A DNA stretch of 64,000 nucleotides from JAPLUA01 sp964625855 (GCA_964625855.1 CAZVFC010000024.1:62001-126000), one strand, 5' to 3'; positions 16,491 through 26,710 are shown, numbered from the stretch's first letter. Notes: generated by a model from the letters alone, not told the origin. Translations and numbers: made by a program.

Positions 16491-17681
16491 TCAGCCGAGG
16501 CCGTACTCTTTGCTAGGGCCGGCGCCGAGTCGGTCAATGACCAGTTGGCGCAGATCCACCGTTTGGCCTATGGTGACTCCGCCGGCGAGCTTCTTACCCT
16601 CGGCCAGGCTTTTCTCCGCGCCTTCCAGCACCAGCGTAGTATAAAAGCCCAGTGTCATCGGGTGGAATGCAGCCGCGCGCTCGGCGTCGGACAGCCTTTC
16701 GTTTTGCAGTGCGAGGATCTGCTGATAAAGCCGGCCCGGACTGCTGATGCCGTAGCCGGTGACGGTCTTGTCTTTCTCGAAGTTCCGGAATAGGGGATTG
16801 ACCTCCATGATCCCGTCGGAATGGACCTCGCGAAGTCCGGGTGTGTCCAGCCCCAGGTCAATGAGGCCGTCCGAGCATATAATGCGGCTGGATTGGACGG
16901 TTATGGATTCGGCGGTGTTCGGCAAAGCCCAGCCGGTGATGATGTGCGCCAGCGCGCCCGTCTCGAATTGTATCTCCGTATCCACCAGGTCGTAGCCGTC
17001 CACCGCGATCGGCCTGAGCGAAGGCAGCTTCTGCGAGTAGCCTGTCGCCCTGACCTGGATTGGGATGAGATTGACGATCTTCATCAGCGCGTCGGCCATG
17101 TGCACGGTGAGAAACGACACGGGGGTGTTCTTCTCGGCAAAATCCGGTGTGGCGAAGAAGCGAGGCGAGTGGTTGGGATCCACCACCCAAAGCTTGTCCA
17201 GCATATAGAAGACGGCCGTTTGGAATGTTCCGTAGCGCCCGTTTTGGAAGCGCGCCTCGGCTTCCTTGATGCGCGGGTCCTCGCGCTTGTGGAAGTCCAC
17301 CCCCAGAAAGCGCCCCGTCTTCTTAGCGGCCTGGATCATCGCGTGTGCGTCCTTCACGGTGGCGGCGGTTGGCTTGGGCACCACGACATCCAGACCCGCG
17401 TTGAGCGCATCCACGGTTGGCGCGCAATGCAGGTGGTCGGGGGTGTTGATCTGGACCGCGTCGAGCTTGGTCTTGGCCAGCAGCTCCCGGTAATCCGTGA
17501 AGCGCTGGCCGGCGGGCACGCCGGCCAGATCGCAAAACCAGTTGCGGTACTGCTCGTTCGGATCCGCTACCGCGCAGATGTCGAAGAGGCTGGAGTAGTG
17601 GCTGTGGAAGTAAAGATGTTGGTAGATCTCGCGCACGACGGCGCCGACACCAATGATGCCAAGGCGAAGTTTCTCTTTCAC
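16491..17681 (-). CDS. Gfo/Idh/MocA family oxidoreductase
   Basis: The N-terminal Rossmann motif LGIIGVGAV is at residues 7-15. The sugar-dehydrogenase signature appears as VVVPKPTA near residue 100, with PKP in place of the usual EKP. TPDHLH precedes it. No signal peptide is present, unlike the family member at 59217. About 396 residues is normal. It is between an M20 peptidase-like gene (32 bases upstream) and an OPA-type transporter (23 bases downstream), which suggests uptake and oxidation of a sugar or sugar derivative. Confidence 0.88.
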   Translation of the reverse strand: MKEKLRLGIIGVGAVVREIYQHLYFHSHYSSLFDICAVADPNEQYRNWFCDLAGVPAGQRFTDYRELLAKTKLDAVQINTPDHLHCAPTVDALNAGLDVVVPKPTAATVKDAHAMIQAAKKTGRFLGVDFHKREDPRIKEAEARFQNGRYGTFQTAVFYMLDKLWVVDPNHSPRFFATPDFAEKNTPVSFLTVHMADALMKIVNLIPIQVRATGYSQKLPSLRPIAVDGYDLVDTEIQFETGALAHIITGWALPNTAESITVQSSRIICSDGLIDLGLDTPGLREVHSDGIMEVNPLFRNFEKDKTVTGYGISSPGRLYQQILALQNERLSDAERAAAFHPMTLGFYTTLVLEGAEKSLAEGKKLAGGVTIGQTVDLRQLVIDRLGAGPSKEYGLG

Positions 17682-17713
17682 GTCAATGAAATGGGTTCAA
17701 GGTACAGTAGAGT

Positions 17714-19507
17714 CTAAGTCCGCGTCCCCGTTTGCCGGAGGAGGAACACGGCGAGGAATTCAACGGCGGCGCGGATTTCATCCAGCGCAATTTGTTCGCG
17801 GTCGGAGTGTGCGTGAACCAGTTGGCCCGGCCCGAAAGTGAGCACCTGCATACCCGGGTATTCGGTGGCAAACAGCCGCGCATCGCAGGAGACCGTCCAG
17901 CCCAGCACCGGCTCGTCCTTCCACAGTCCACAGGTCTTGGCCGCGGCAATCGCGTTGCGGACGGACGGCGAATCTGGAGCGCCGTCGAAAGCTACGTTGT
18001 GCAGCTTCTCGTAAGTCACAGTGAGTACATCCTCACCTCGCTCGGGTCGCCCGAGGCGGCGCAGATAATTCTCAGCGCCAATCTGCGCCGCCCGGCGCAG
18101 GCGATCCATGACTTCGGTAATGTCATGCGTGGGAACGAAACCCTGCCCTCCCTCAAGATTCAGGGAGTCGCCCGCCGGTTCGTCCCTGAGTTCGAGTCGC
18201 ACCGGGCGGCCGGTGAGAGACTGCAACCTCGTTTTGGACAGAACCAGGCTGCGCACCAGGTGGGCCGTCTTGGTGACGGCCCCGTCCCGCTCACGGATGG
18301 CGCCCATGTGACCCGTCGCGCCATGCACGGTAACGCTGAAACCCTTGCGCTCGCGCCGCAGGTCGTAATGCCGCGCGACCATGGGTTTGCCCGTCGAGGG
18401 GTCGGTCACTTTGGTCTTATCGCCGTACAGCCCGACATAGCCGGCCAGCCCGGCTTCGAGGCAATCCCGCACCAGGGCTTCTGCCTGCGCGTGCGGAGGA
18501 CAACCGAGTTGAATACTGAAGCTGACTTCGCCGCAGATCCGGCTCGGGTGCTCACCGAATGGGCCGATGATGCCGTGGCAGGTTTGCACCGGCCGTTGCG
18601 GAAAGAGCTTATGGCGGCTCTCGGCGCGGATGGCTGCGCCCTCCTGCTCCATCTGCTCGTTGACGAAGGCAAAGATCTCAAACGGTGAGACACCCCGCGG
18701 GCATTTCAGGCCCGCGCGATACCAAACCGCGCCACGGTTGGCCGGGTAGAATCTCAGCCCGGTGCACTCGCAAACCAGGATGCTGTCGTAGAACTTCTTC
18801 AAGTCGCGGTCAATCGCCAGCGAGAGCGAGCCGTTGCCCCCGGTCTCTTCTTCGACCACCAGCATGGTCACGATATTGCGCTTCCACTTCAACCCGGCCT
18901 CGGCCATTGCTTCAGAAAGCACTTTGAGCGCCGCCACGATGCTGACGGCCGGTCCTTTGTCATCGCAGGCGCCCCGGCCATAAACGATCCCCCCCTGGAC
19001 GCGCGGCGGGAAATAGGGCGCCACCACGTCGAGGTGGGCATTCAGGGCCACCGATTGCCCTGTCCCGCCCGATCCATCGCCGGGAACAATGTAAAGGAGG
19101 TTGCTGCGATTGGCGTAAGTCTCCTTCGCAGACAGACCCCTCGGCCTTTGGGCCGTCTTGGTAAAGTGCAGCAAGGAATAATGCGGATGGCTCTGGATCG
19201 CCGGGTTGACGGGCCGCCGCTCGAGACGCGCACCGGCGAACGGCAGGCCACCAAGCTCTCGCTCAAGAATGCCCCAGCATTTGCCTTCCGCCACCTGCAT
19301 TTTCTTCACGTCGGGGTTGGGCGTGGTATCAACCTGGCATAGCTCGACCAGCAAATCTTTGATGTAGCGTTCGAAGCCTGCGCTCCGGGTGCGGGCGAAG
19401 ATGTTCCGCACGACGCGATCGTTTCCTGTGCTGCCGGATGGCTTGCGGGAAGCTGTGTTCGCGGGGCGTCGCTGTTGGCCCCTGGCTATAGGTCGTTTAA
19501 CAGACAT
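17714..19507 (-). CDS. M20-family metallopeptidase/deacylase
   Basis: Zinc-site motifs of the ArgE/DapE/CPG2 family are visible: VALNAHLDVV (first His), YGRGACDDKGP (bridging Asp and following Asp) and VVEEETGGNGS (catalytic Glu pair). A dimerisation domain is inserted in the middle. At 597 residues it is longer than typical members (about 380-480); the extra length is an N-terminal basic segment and insertions. It probably hydrolyses an amide bond in a peptide or acyl-amino compound. It heads the operon with the oxidoreductase and OPA transporter. Confidence 0.85.
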   Translation of the reverse strand: MSVKRPIARGQQRRPANTASRKPSGSTGNDRVVRNIFARTRSAGFERYIKDLLVELCQVDTTPNPDVKKMQVAEGKCWGILERELGGLPFAGARLERRPVNPAIQSHPHYSLLHFTKTAQRPRGLSAKETYANRSNLLYIVPGDGSGGTGQSVALNAHLDVVAPYFPPRVQGGIVYGRGACDDKGPAVSIVAALKVLSEAMAEAGLKWKRNIVTMLVVEEETGGNGSLSLAIDRDLKKFYDSILVCECTGLRFYPANRGAVWYRAGLKCPRGVSPFEIFAFVNEQMEQEGAAIRAESRHKLFPQRPVQTCHGIIGPFGEHPSRICGEVSFSIQLGCPPHAQAEALVRDCLEAGLAGYVGLYGDKTKVTDPSTGKPMVARHYDLRRERKGFSVTVHGATGHMGAIRERDGAVTKTAHLVRSLVLSKTRLQSLTGRPVRLELRDEPAGDSLNLEGGQGFVPTHDITEVMDRLRRAAQIGAENYLRRLGRPERGEDVLTVTYEKLHNVAFDGAPDSPSVRNAIAAAKTCGLWKDEPVLGWTVSCDARLFATEYPGMQVLTFGPGQLVHAHSDREQIALDEIRAAVEFLAVFLLRQTGTRT

Positions 19508-19698
19508 GGATTTCCGCGTTATTGCATGTGTTATTGTTCATCGGGACAAGCCGCAAGCTGGCTGCCCCGGTTAACCTCCGAGGCGGGCGCAGGGTAACAC
19601 ACGCCGCACTTGTGTCAAGGAAGTCGAGTGAACACGAGCACAGCCGCCGGGGACGCTGGACAAATCCGGGGGCACGGCCACACTCACGGGCGGAACAC

Positions 19699-21699
19699 AT
19701 GGACGCGGCATTACAGCCAGAGCAGGCGCCCGCTGGCGCAGTTTCACGCCGGCGCCTTCTGGTGCCTCTGTTCGTCGCGGCGCTGGCGACGCTGACCTTT
19801 CTCACGCTATCCCGCGCCCCCCTGGACCTAAGAGTGGATGCGGACACCTCCTTATGCGCCGTGCTGAACTACGCGAATCAGCAAGGGCTGCAGTTTGGCA
19901 CCGACCTGGTCTTTACCTACGGGCCGCTGGGCTACCTGATGTTCTTCTACTACTCGCCCCATGCCGCCGTGGCGCGCATGGCAGTCGAGACCGCGCTTTG
20001 TTTCACAGTGGCCCTTGGGCTTTGCCTGGTCGCCTGGTGCTTGCGACTCGCCTGGCGGTTCCTGCTCCTGGGCATCTTTGTGTTCCTGGCGGCAAACATT
20101 GAGACACGGACCGACCTGGTCATTGACGTCGGCTTCCTTTGCTGGGGCCTGCTGTGCTTCGTCGAATCGGGACGCCGCCTGGTGTTCGCGGCCCTGGCCT
20201 TCACCGCGCTGGCCGTGTTCGGTGCCCTGGCCAAGACTTCAATTCTCTTCGGAGCAAGCCTGAGCATGGTCCTCTTGGCGGGCGCCATGGTGGCGCGCGG
20301 CCAGTGGCGCTTGGGCGCGGGCATGATGGCTGGCTTCGGAGCCGGGCTCGCCTTGTTATGGATGGCCGTGGGACAGAATCTGTGGCACCTCGGCGCCTAT
20401 GTGAGGAACGCGCTGGTGCTGGCACGCGGATATAACCAGACCCTGCACTGGGAACCCCTGCCATCGGTCGCGGGCCTCGGATGGCTCCTGATGGTGCTGG
20501 CGGTCGTGGTCGTCACTATCCGTGCGGGGACCGCCTTCGAGCAACACGACAACCAGCGCGCGTGGCGTCGGGGGCTGCTTTTGGCCTGGCTGGCGTCCCT
20601 CCTGTTTCTGACCTGGAAGCACGGATTCGTGCGCGGGGATGCTTATCACGTGGTGTACTTCTTCGGCTTTGCACCGGTGCTGCTGCTGGCGTTGGAGATC
20701 CTGCCTTGCGAGGCGCGGGCCGCGCGGATCTGGGCCCGCGGATTCGGGGCGGTCGGCTGTCTGTTGGCAATCTTCACCTTGCAGTCACTGTTCTTCGCGC
20801 CGGTGCTGCGTTCATTGCAGCAGCCGTTCCGAAACTTCGGTTACTACGCGCGTTGCCTGGTGAGGCCCGCCGAATATCGCCGGCGGATGAATGATAGCCT
20901 GGCCCCGACGCGCGTCGAAGCCCGCTTGCCGGCCTTGCGCGACCGCATCGGGCAGGCCAGCGTAGATGTCTTTGGCGAACAGCAGTTCTATGCCCTCTAC
21001 AACGACCTGAACTATCGTCCGCGCCCCGTCTTTCAAAGCTACGCCGCCTGCAATCGCCACCTCATGCGCCTCAACGAGCAGTTCTATCTCTCACCCGCGG
21101 CGCCCGAGTATGTGCTGTTTGCCCTGGGTGCGATTGACCGCCGATTCCCCCCGCTGGCGGATGCGATGGTGCTGCGGCACCTGTTGATCAACTTCGAGCC
21201 CGTCGCCGACGAGGCCGGGCTCCTCTTGCTGAAGTCCGAGGCGGCCGAACCGCCACAGTTGACATTACTGCGTGAAGGCGCCGTCCGGCCGGGCGACCCG
21301 ATTGTCTTGCAGGAGTTCGGCGACACAAGTCTCTGGCTGGAGATCACACTCGAGCCGACATTATTTGGCCGGCTCAGAGAATTCTTTTATCACCCTTCCA
21401 CCGTTCGGTTGGCCGCTTGGCGCGAACCAGGCATTGAACTGCTGACTCGGCGTCGAGCTCCGGCCCCGATGCTGGCAGCCGGGTTTCTTGCCAGCCCCCT
21501 GCTGCTGGACAACGAGGATGTCCAGGACCTTTACGCGGCCAAGCCCCTGGTGCGGCCGGCGGCGTATTCGGTCGAAATGCTTCCGGGCGAGGAGCGTTCT
21601 TGGCTGGCAACCATTCGCTTCCGCGTTTACCGAATCGAGAACCGGCTGGGCGAGGCCAAATCAGGAAAGAGCCTTCCTATCCCCGGAGCGGGAGCATGA
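19699..21699 (+). CDS. Large multi-spanning membrane protein
   Basis: ATG 19699 gives a 666-residue protein starting MDAALQPEQ, with a hydrophobic first helix (LLVPLFVAALATLTFLTL). About 9-10 further helices extend to about residue 375, and a roughly 280-residue soluble C-terminus follows. A motif after the first helix, DLVFTYGPLGYLMFF, sits where GT-C-type glycosyltransferases have a catalytic loop. That comparison is only suggestive, as no DE or DD motif was found. It diverges from the M20 gene. The function is unknown. Confidence 0.75.
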   Translation: MDAALQPEQAPAGAVSRRRLLVPLFVAALATLTFLTLSRAPLDLRVDADTSLCAVLNYANQQGLQFGTDLVFTYGPLGYLMFFYYSPHAAVARMAVETALCFTVALGLCLVAWCLRLAWRFLLLGIFVFLAANIETRTDLVIDVGFLCWGLLCFVESGRRLVFAALAFTALAVFGALAKTSILFGASLSMVLLAGAMVARGQWRLGAGMMAGFGAGLALLWMAVGQNLWHLGAYVRNALVLARGYNQTLHWEPLPSVAGLGWLLMVLAVVVVTIRAGTAFEQHDNQRAWRRGLLLAWLASLLFLTWKHGFVRGDAYHVVYFFGFAPVLLLALEILPCEARAARIWARGFGAVGCLLAIFTLQSLFFAPVLRSLQQPFRNFGYYARCLVRPAEYRRRMNDSLAPTRVEARLPALRDRIGQASVDVFGEQQFYALYNDLNYRPRPVFQSYAACNRHLMRLNEQFYLSPAAPEYVLFALGAIDRRFPPLADAMVLRHLLINFEPVADEAGLLLLKSEAAEPPQLTLLREGAVRPGDPIVLQEFGDTSLWLEITLEPTLFGRLREFFYHPSTVRLAAWREPGIELLTRRRAPAPMLAAGFLASPLLLDNEDVQDLYAAKPLVRPAAYSVEMLPGEERSWLATIRFRVYRIENRLGEAKSGKSLPIPGAGA

Positions 21700-21768
21700 C
21701 GGAATCGCCCCAGTGAGGTGTGGTGGCAAGCGCGGTGGTCTGCACGGTGCGATATGACATGCTCACTC

Positions 21769-23064
21769 TCATTTCAGGAGCCTCGCTTCCTTCACGTCGG
21801 CGATCAGCCTGAGAAACGCTCCCATCGAATAGCTGTTTTCACCGATGCCGGCCAGCTTGTGGGTTTCCCACCCGCCGCGACCCGCCGGATTCTGGCTGCC
21901 CATGAGCTGGCCTTTGGGGTTGATCCACGTGGTCAGGTTGTCAAAGCCGCGCCGCACCGCGCTTGTGGTCGTCTCCGGGAGCCAGCCGGCGCGGATGCCA
22001 GCTACCAATCCGCACAGAATCATCATCGTGCCACTGGTTTCAAGGTGTGCGCACGGTTCTTCCGGAACGATCCGCCACAGTCCGGATTCATGCTGAAATC
22101 TCACCAGGCCTTCCGCGTGGGAGCGGTAGATCGAGCGAGCCTGATCATACCCTTTGGTCCCCGGCGGCACCAATCCGAGCGTGTCCGCCAGCGACATGAT
22201 GATCCAGCCATTGCCCCGGGCCCAGAAACTGCGGGTGCGTTCGCCGGTGACCAGGTCCAGATCATGATAGAAGAGTCCCGTCTGTTCGTCGCGCAGGTGC
22301 TTGGCGTGGAGCAGGCATTGCTGCACCGCTTCGTCCGCATAACGCTGGGTGCCGGTTCCGGCGTAGGCATGGGCCAGAACGCTCGCGGTGTAATACAGCG
22401 TGTCCACCCAAATTCCCATCCCGGCCGCGTGGCGAATGGTGCCGTCGGGCGCGCGTGCCGAGTGGTCCATGATGTGATCGGCGGTGGCAGTGATCGCGTC
22501 GAGGTATGCCGGCTTGGCCTGGTGGAGGTACAATGGCGCCAGTGCCAGGGGCGCGCCCCAGTCGCCGCAATAGTCATTCAGATAAATCCCGCGCGAGGGC
22601 ACGCCGGTATCCAGCATGCCCAGACGAGAATCCCGCTTCTTCCCGAGGCCAAAGGCCAAGTGATGGTCCGCCCAGGCCTTGGCCCACCGCAGCAGTGCTT
22701 GATCCCAGAGTTGGACGCCACAACACGCCGCGCCTTGCGCCACCACCACATCCAACCAACCGGTGTTGGCGCGGGCAGGATCGAACGAGAGCACGCGCTG
22801 ACGGAATGCCAGCAGCCGCTTGTTTGATTGCCACACCGCCGGGACCGACGCCTTGCCAGAAGCCGGGGCTCCGCTGGGGGTTGTTCCCCCGGCAGAAGAA
22901 CCGGTGGAGTTGGTCTGTGCGCCAGCGGCGACCGGGCCCAAACCCAGGAGTGTGGTGCCGGCCGCCGCCACAAGAAACGTGCGGCGTGAGAGTTCACTCG
23001 CCGGCCTGGCCGGCTGCCCCGATGTTGCGAAGGAGCGTTTCATCATTTGACTCATCTGACTCAT
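21769..23064 (-). CDS. TAT-exported glycoside hydrolase, GH88/GH105-like
   Basis: The family removes unsaturated uronic acid residues from oligosaccharides left by polysaccharide lyases. An alpha/alpha-barrel is expected; GMGIWVDTLYYTASVLAHAY carries the Asp that is catalytic in this family, and FWARGNGWIIMSL and GGWETHKLAGIGEN are also typical. The N-terminus has a twin-arginine leader (SRRTFLVAAAGTTLLGL). ATG 23064 was chosen as the start, giving 431 residues. The long open frame upstream is not family-like. The leader is nearly shared with the gene at 24290. Confidence 0.85.
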   Translation of the reverse strand: MSQMSQMMKRSFATSGQPARPASELSRRTFLVAAAGTTLLGLGPVAAGAQTNSTGSSAGGTTPSGAPASGKASVPAVWQSNKRLLAFRQRVLSFDPARANTGWLDVVVAQGAACCGVQLWDQALLRWAKAWADHHLAFGLGKKRDSRLGMLDTGVPSRGIYLNDYCGDWGAPLALAPLYLHQAKPAYLDAITATADHIMDHSARAPDGTIRHAAGMGIWVDTLYYTASVLAHAYAGTGTQRYADEAVQQCLLHAKHLRDEQTGLFYHDLDLVTGERTRSFWARGNGWIIMSLADTLGLVPPGTKGYDQARSIYRSHAEGLVRFQHESGLWRIVPEEPCAHLETSGTMMILCGLVAGIRAGWLPETTTSAVRRGFDNLTTWINPKGQLMGSQNPAGRGGWETHKLAGIGENSYSMGAFLRLIADVKEARLLK

Positions 23065-23114
23065 GCATCGAATTCTGGATCTCATCCTCCAGGGACAGCC
23101 TTCCGGGGCTCCCG

Positions 23115-24290
23115 CTAGTCCGCGCGCGCTTCGACCTGTCGCGTCAAATACAGCCGCGGGTCGCTGAAGATGTCCGTCCAGCGCGCGCTGTCCACGCAGG
23201 TTTCCGGGAGCAACTGTTGCAGGAGGCCAAACGCCCCTACTTCGCCGAGCAGGACATGCAGGGTGGGTTTCCGGGTGAGCATCGCCGGCCACTTCGCGAC
23301 GAGGCCGCGTCCGTGCCTGCGCGCGGCCTCCAGGATGTCGGCGCGGCGATGGCCGGGCGCGAGCGAACTCATGTAGGTCAGGCCGTAGAGCGCGTCGAGG
23401 TCCAGATAATTGCCGTAAGACAACCAACTGCCGTCGGGCTTCTGCAGCGCGAGGATGCTGTCAATGACGCGCTCGGGCAGCGGAAATCGCCGGTTGTGAT
23501 GCTGGTAGATGGGCCAGATGTGAGCGCCGCCGCCGAGCGGTTGGTTGGGGTCGGCGGGCGCGACGCCCTTGCGCCACCAGCCGGTTTGTGGATCCAGGTT
23601 GGCGTCGAGCCAGTCGAACACCGCCGTCCGCCATTCCGGGGTGCAGTGCCGGCTCAGGCTGAAACAGTGCATGCCGCCCCAGAATAAATGCGACCCGCCC
23701 CATTGTCGCTGCCAATCCACCTTTTCCAGCCACGGGCCCACTTCCGCCACCGAGTCGAAAGGTTCGTAGAGCCGCACGGGATACTTCTGCCTTCCGCCGA
23801 GCGCCCCGAGCGCGCCGATAACCATGCCGTTGCCGTGTTCCGCGGAATGTCCGCGGTAACGGCTCCCGTAAGTGCCGTCCGGTTGGGCAAACGAATTGAT
23901 GTGCGCGATCCATTGCTCGCGCTGGACGGGCGTGAGGGTCTTCCGCAAATCCTCGCCCATGATGGTGCGCATAACCGCCACGTCGCACGAGGCATAAAGG
24001 GCGTATTGCGCGGGCTCCAAGCCTTCCTTCATCCGGTAAGCGCCGCACGGCGAATCCAGCAGCCGTAGAGCCTCGGCATACGCCAGCGCGTCCCGGCGAA
24101 CTCGCGCGAGTTCCATGACCCGATTCCCGCCCGTGGACGTGGGTCCTTCGGCGGCGACGGAGCCCAATCCCACGAGTGTGGTGCCGGCGGCCGCCAATAA
24201 AAACGTGCGGCGTGAGAGTCTGCTCGCCAGCCCGACCGGCTGTCCCGATGTTACGAAGGAGTGGTGCATCATTTGATTCATGAGGCTCAT
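23115..24290 (-). CDS. TAT-exported alpha/alpha-toroid protein (terpene-cyclase/prenyltransferase-like fold)
   Basis: After a twin-arginine leader (SRRTFLLAAAGTTLVGL) the 391-residue protein has repeating helix pairs with Q-x-D/P-G-x-Y/W motifs (QPDGTYGSRY, LQKPDGSWLSYG, LDPQTGWWRKG). These QW-like motifs mark alpha/alpha-toroid proteins of the squalene-cyclase/prenyltransferase superfamily. No DxDD or DxxDD cyclase motif was seen, so a terpene role is unlikely. A periplasmic glycan or peptide role fits its place next to the GH105-like gene. Spacing to that gene is 50 bases, and they are probably co-transcribed. Confidence 0.7.
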   Translation of the reverse strand: MSLMNQMMHHSFVTSGQPVGLASRLSRRTFLLAAAGTTLVGLGSVAAEGPTSTGGNRVMELARVRRDALAYAEALRLLDSPCGAYRMKEGLEPAQYALYASCDVAVMRTIMGEDLRKTLTPVQREQWIAHINSFAQPDGTYGSRYRGHSAEHGNGMVIGALGALGGRQKYPVRLYEPFDSVAEVGPWLEKVDWQRQWGGSHLFWGGMHCFSLSRHCTPEWRTAVFDWLDANLDPQTGWWRKGVAPADPNQPLGGGAHIWPIYQHHNRRFPLPERVIDSILALQKPDGSWLSYGNYLDLDALYGLTYMSSLAPGHRRADILEAARRHGRGLVAKWPAMLTRKPTLHVLLGEVGAFGLLQQLLPETCVDSARWTDIFSDPRLYLTRQVEARAD

Positions 24291-24874
24291 TTACCCAATC
24301 ACGACGCTCGTTTCAGCGATTGCTGATCAAAGTTCAGCTTCATGCCGGTGACGATACTTCTTCTCGGCTTCCTTGTGAAGCTGGCACTGAGCGCGGACTC
24401 AATAGGCACGGGCTTTTCGTCCCGGAGGGCTTCGTTCATCCACAACAGTCCCTGGGCGCCTGCGGCAAAACCAGTGGCTGGAAGTTCAGGTGATAGATTT
24501 GCTTTTCCCATCCCCGCGCGTACTAGGAGGGGTTGTCAGAGCAACTGCCTCAGGTTCGACGATCCATTGCACCGCTGAGCCGCAAATCCGGTGCTCCCAG
24601 TGCCGGAGGGGGTGTCGGCTGAATAGCCGACTTCTGTAACCTCTTCGTCCGCGGTAAGTTGATTGATGGGGCTTAATGTGCTCTGAGTCAACCGAGTAAT
24701 CTATCCTGTGAATGCCAACATATCGGTTAACAACCGCCAGCAGAAACACTACCGGCAACTTTTCATCGCAGGCGCAGGCAGGGTGAAAGGCTCGAAACAT
24801 TCAGCCGAGTGTCTTCCTGTATCTGCTTGTGGCGGCCCTCCGGCGGTGAAGTGCCACTCGCTAGGAAAGAAGAT
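24291..24874. other. Intergenic region with a small hairpin
   Basis: About 580 bases lie between divergent genes. A hairpin GTCGGCT-GAAT-AGCCGAC is at 24614-24631. AGGAAAG at 24863-24869 is a good ribosome-binding site for the beta-helix gene at 24875. Short ORFs here have no coding character that I can defend. Both divergent promoters must lie in this region. Confidence 0.4.
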
Positions 24875-26341
24875 ATGAAGAATTCACTTCATTGGACAAG
24901 TATCACCCTGTTCCTGGCAGCGTCAGACCTTTCCGCTGCCACGCGCTACGTATCGCTGGATAGTACCCCGGCGTGGCCTTACACCAACTGGGCCACGGCA
25001 GCCAGGAATATTCAGGATGCGGTGGATGCCGCAACCGAAGGCGATGTTATACGTGTAACGAAAGGGATGTATAGTGGTGGCCTGATAGTGAATAAGCCTC
25101 GCCTGCGATTGCAGAGCTCCAACGGCCGCGACTTCACGATTGTAGATGCTGCCGGGTTGTGGACTCGGTGCGTGACGGTGACCAACGCCGATGGGGTGAG
25201 CCTGACAGGATTCACCCTGAGAAACGGAGATGTTCTACCTGGCTCCGGCGGCGGGGTTTGCTCCTTCTCTACCAACGTCTGCCTCACCAACTGCACGTTG
25301 ACCGGCAACCGGGCGAGAGGACCTGGTGGAGACGTGGACCTGGGCGGCGGTGGCGGGGCGGCAGGATGCACGCTCTACAACTGCAGGCTGATTAGCAACG
25401 TGGTTGAGCGCACCATAATGGATACGGGCGGCGGCGGCGGGGCATACGATTGTACACTCTACAACTGCACGCTCACTGGCAACTCGGTTGCAAACTACCG
25501 ACACGGAAGCGGTGGGGGCGCCTACGGCTGCACGCTCTACAACTGCATCCTGAGCGACAACCAGATCCGGGCCGAGTACGGCGGGGCGGCGTATGGTTCT
25601 CTGCTCGTCAACTGCACGCTGACTGGGAACTGGGGCGGCACGTCTCCCGTGTATGGTGAGGGCGCGGCTGCAGTTCATTGCACGCTCTATAACTGCATCC
25701 TCTATTACAATAATCAGGTCAATCCCGCTGGCCGCAACTACGAGGAAAGCAGCCTTTTGTTCTGCTGCACCACGCCAGACCCCGGCGGCGTCGGCAACAT
25801 CACCAACGCGCCGCTGTTCCTCGATTACACCCACGGCAACCTGCGCCTGCAATCCAACTCCCCCTGCATCAATGCCGGAAACAACGCCTATGTGACCAAC
25901 AGCACCGACCTTGACGGCAACCCGCGCATCGCGAGCGGCACGGTGGATATCGGGGCTTATGAATACGAAGGCACCGGCTCGCTGATTTCCTATGCTTGGC
26001 TACAACAATACGGCCTGCCCACGGACGGCTCCGCGGATTCCGCCCATGCGGATACGGACGGGATGAACAACTGGCAGGAATGGATTTGCGGCACTTGCCC
26101 CACCAACGCGCTTTCGGCTCTGCGGCTGCTCTCGGCCAAGCCGGCTGGCGCCAATGTGACTGTCAGTTGGCAGAGCGTGGCCGGGGTGTGCTATTTCTTG
26201 GAAAGCAGTACCAATCTCAGACCGCCGTTCACGCCATTGAGCTCGAATATCCTCGGGCAGGCGGGCACCACAACCTTCGCCGACACCAACGCCACTGGGC
26301 CTGGGCCGTTCTTCTACCGCGTGGGCGTTAAATCCCCCTGA
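24875..26341 (+). CDS. Secreted right-handed beta-helix protein (choice-of-anchor Q type)
   Basis: A signal peptide (MKNSLHWTSITLFLAASDLSA) is followed by an N-terminal segment typical of these proteins (YTNWATAARNIQDAVDAA). A run of beta-helix coils then repeats GGGAYxCTLYNCxLxxN five or six times between residues about 150 and 285. The coil end carries NSPCINAGNNAY and DIGAYEY, the hallmark of the choice-of-anchor-Q/polymorphic beta-helix group. The last about 115 residues hold DTDGMNNWQEWICGTCPTN, a calcium-loop-like linker, and a small beta domain. It is probably extracellular and may act on or bind polysaccharide. The start is supported by AGGAAAG 6 bases upstream. Confidence 0.85.
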   Translation: MKNSLHWTSITLFLAASDLSAATRYVSLDSTPAWPYTNWATAARNIQDAVDAATEGDVIRVTKGMYSGGLIVNKPRLRLQSSNGRDFTIVDAAGLWTRCVTVTNADGVSLTGFTLRNGDVLPGSGGGVCSFSTNVCLTNCTLTGNRARGPGGDVDLGGGGGAAGCTLYNCRLISNVVERTIMDTGGGGGAYDCTLYNCTLTGNSVANYRHGSGGGAYGCTLYNCILSDNQIRAEYGGAAYGSLLVNCTLTGNWGGTSPVYGEGAAAVHCTLYNCILYYNNQVNPAGRNYEESSLLFCCTTPDPGGVGNITNAPLFLDYTHGNLRLQSNSPCINAGNNAYVTNSTDLDGNPRIASGTVDIGAYEYEGTGSLISYAWLQQYGLPTDGSADSAHADTDGMNNWQEWICGTCPTNALSALRLLSAKPAGANVTVSWQSVAGVCYFLESSTNLRPPFTPLSSNILGQAGTTTFADTNATGPGPFFYRVGVKSP

Positions 26342-26710
26342 GGGATAGCAGGGCCGATATTGGTCGAGTAGGGCCGAGGCGCGACCGGTTTAGACCAATG
26401 GTTTCCGCTGTGGCTGCGCTTTCGAGCATCGTAGCAAATGGCCATCAGATCCTGCCGACGGTTCCTTCACCCTCTCGGTTCATTCCGTAGGGCGGATTTT
26501 CCCCAATACGGCTGGCAGCCAGCCTGGTCGTCCTGCGCCCTCCCGCAGATGTCCCCGGCTGCGTTTCACGTCGGACCGGCGGTCCTTGCCGTTGCCGGCC
26601 CAGAGTCCAGGCGTCTCGAACCACGGCTGTGCCCGCACGTACTGGGCACCGTGCCGGCGCACTGGCTTCAGCCCTCTGTCCACCCAGACCTCCGCCGGCC
26701 CCTCGCGCCG
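26342..26710. other. Non-coding gap before the repeat array
   Basis: No ORF on either strand looks coding. The sequence is GC-rich without clear promoter or terminator. It may be old mobile-element debris, since a repeat array and a decayed transposase follow. Confidence 0.35.

Noticed and set aside
22506..23687. Plus-strand ORF across the two TAT-exported genes
   Set aside because: Crosses two supported genes on the other strand, with no recognisable domain.
24299..24511. 70-codon minus-strand ORF
   Set aside because: No signal peptide, domain or ribosome-binding site; composition is not coding-like.
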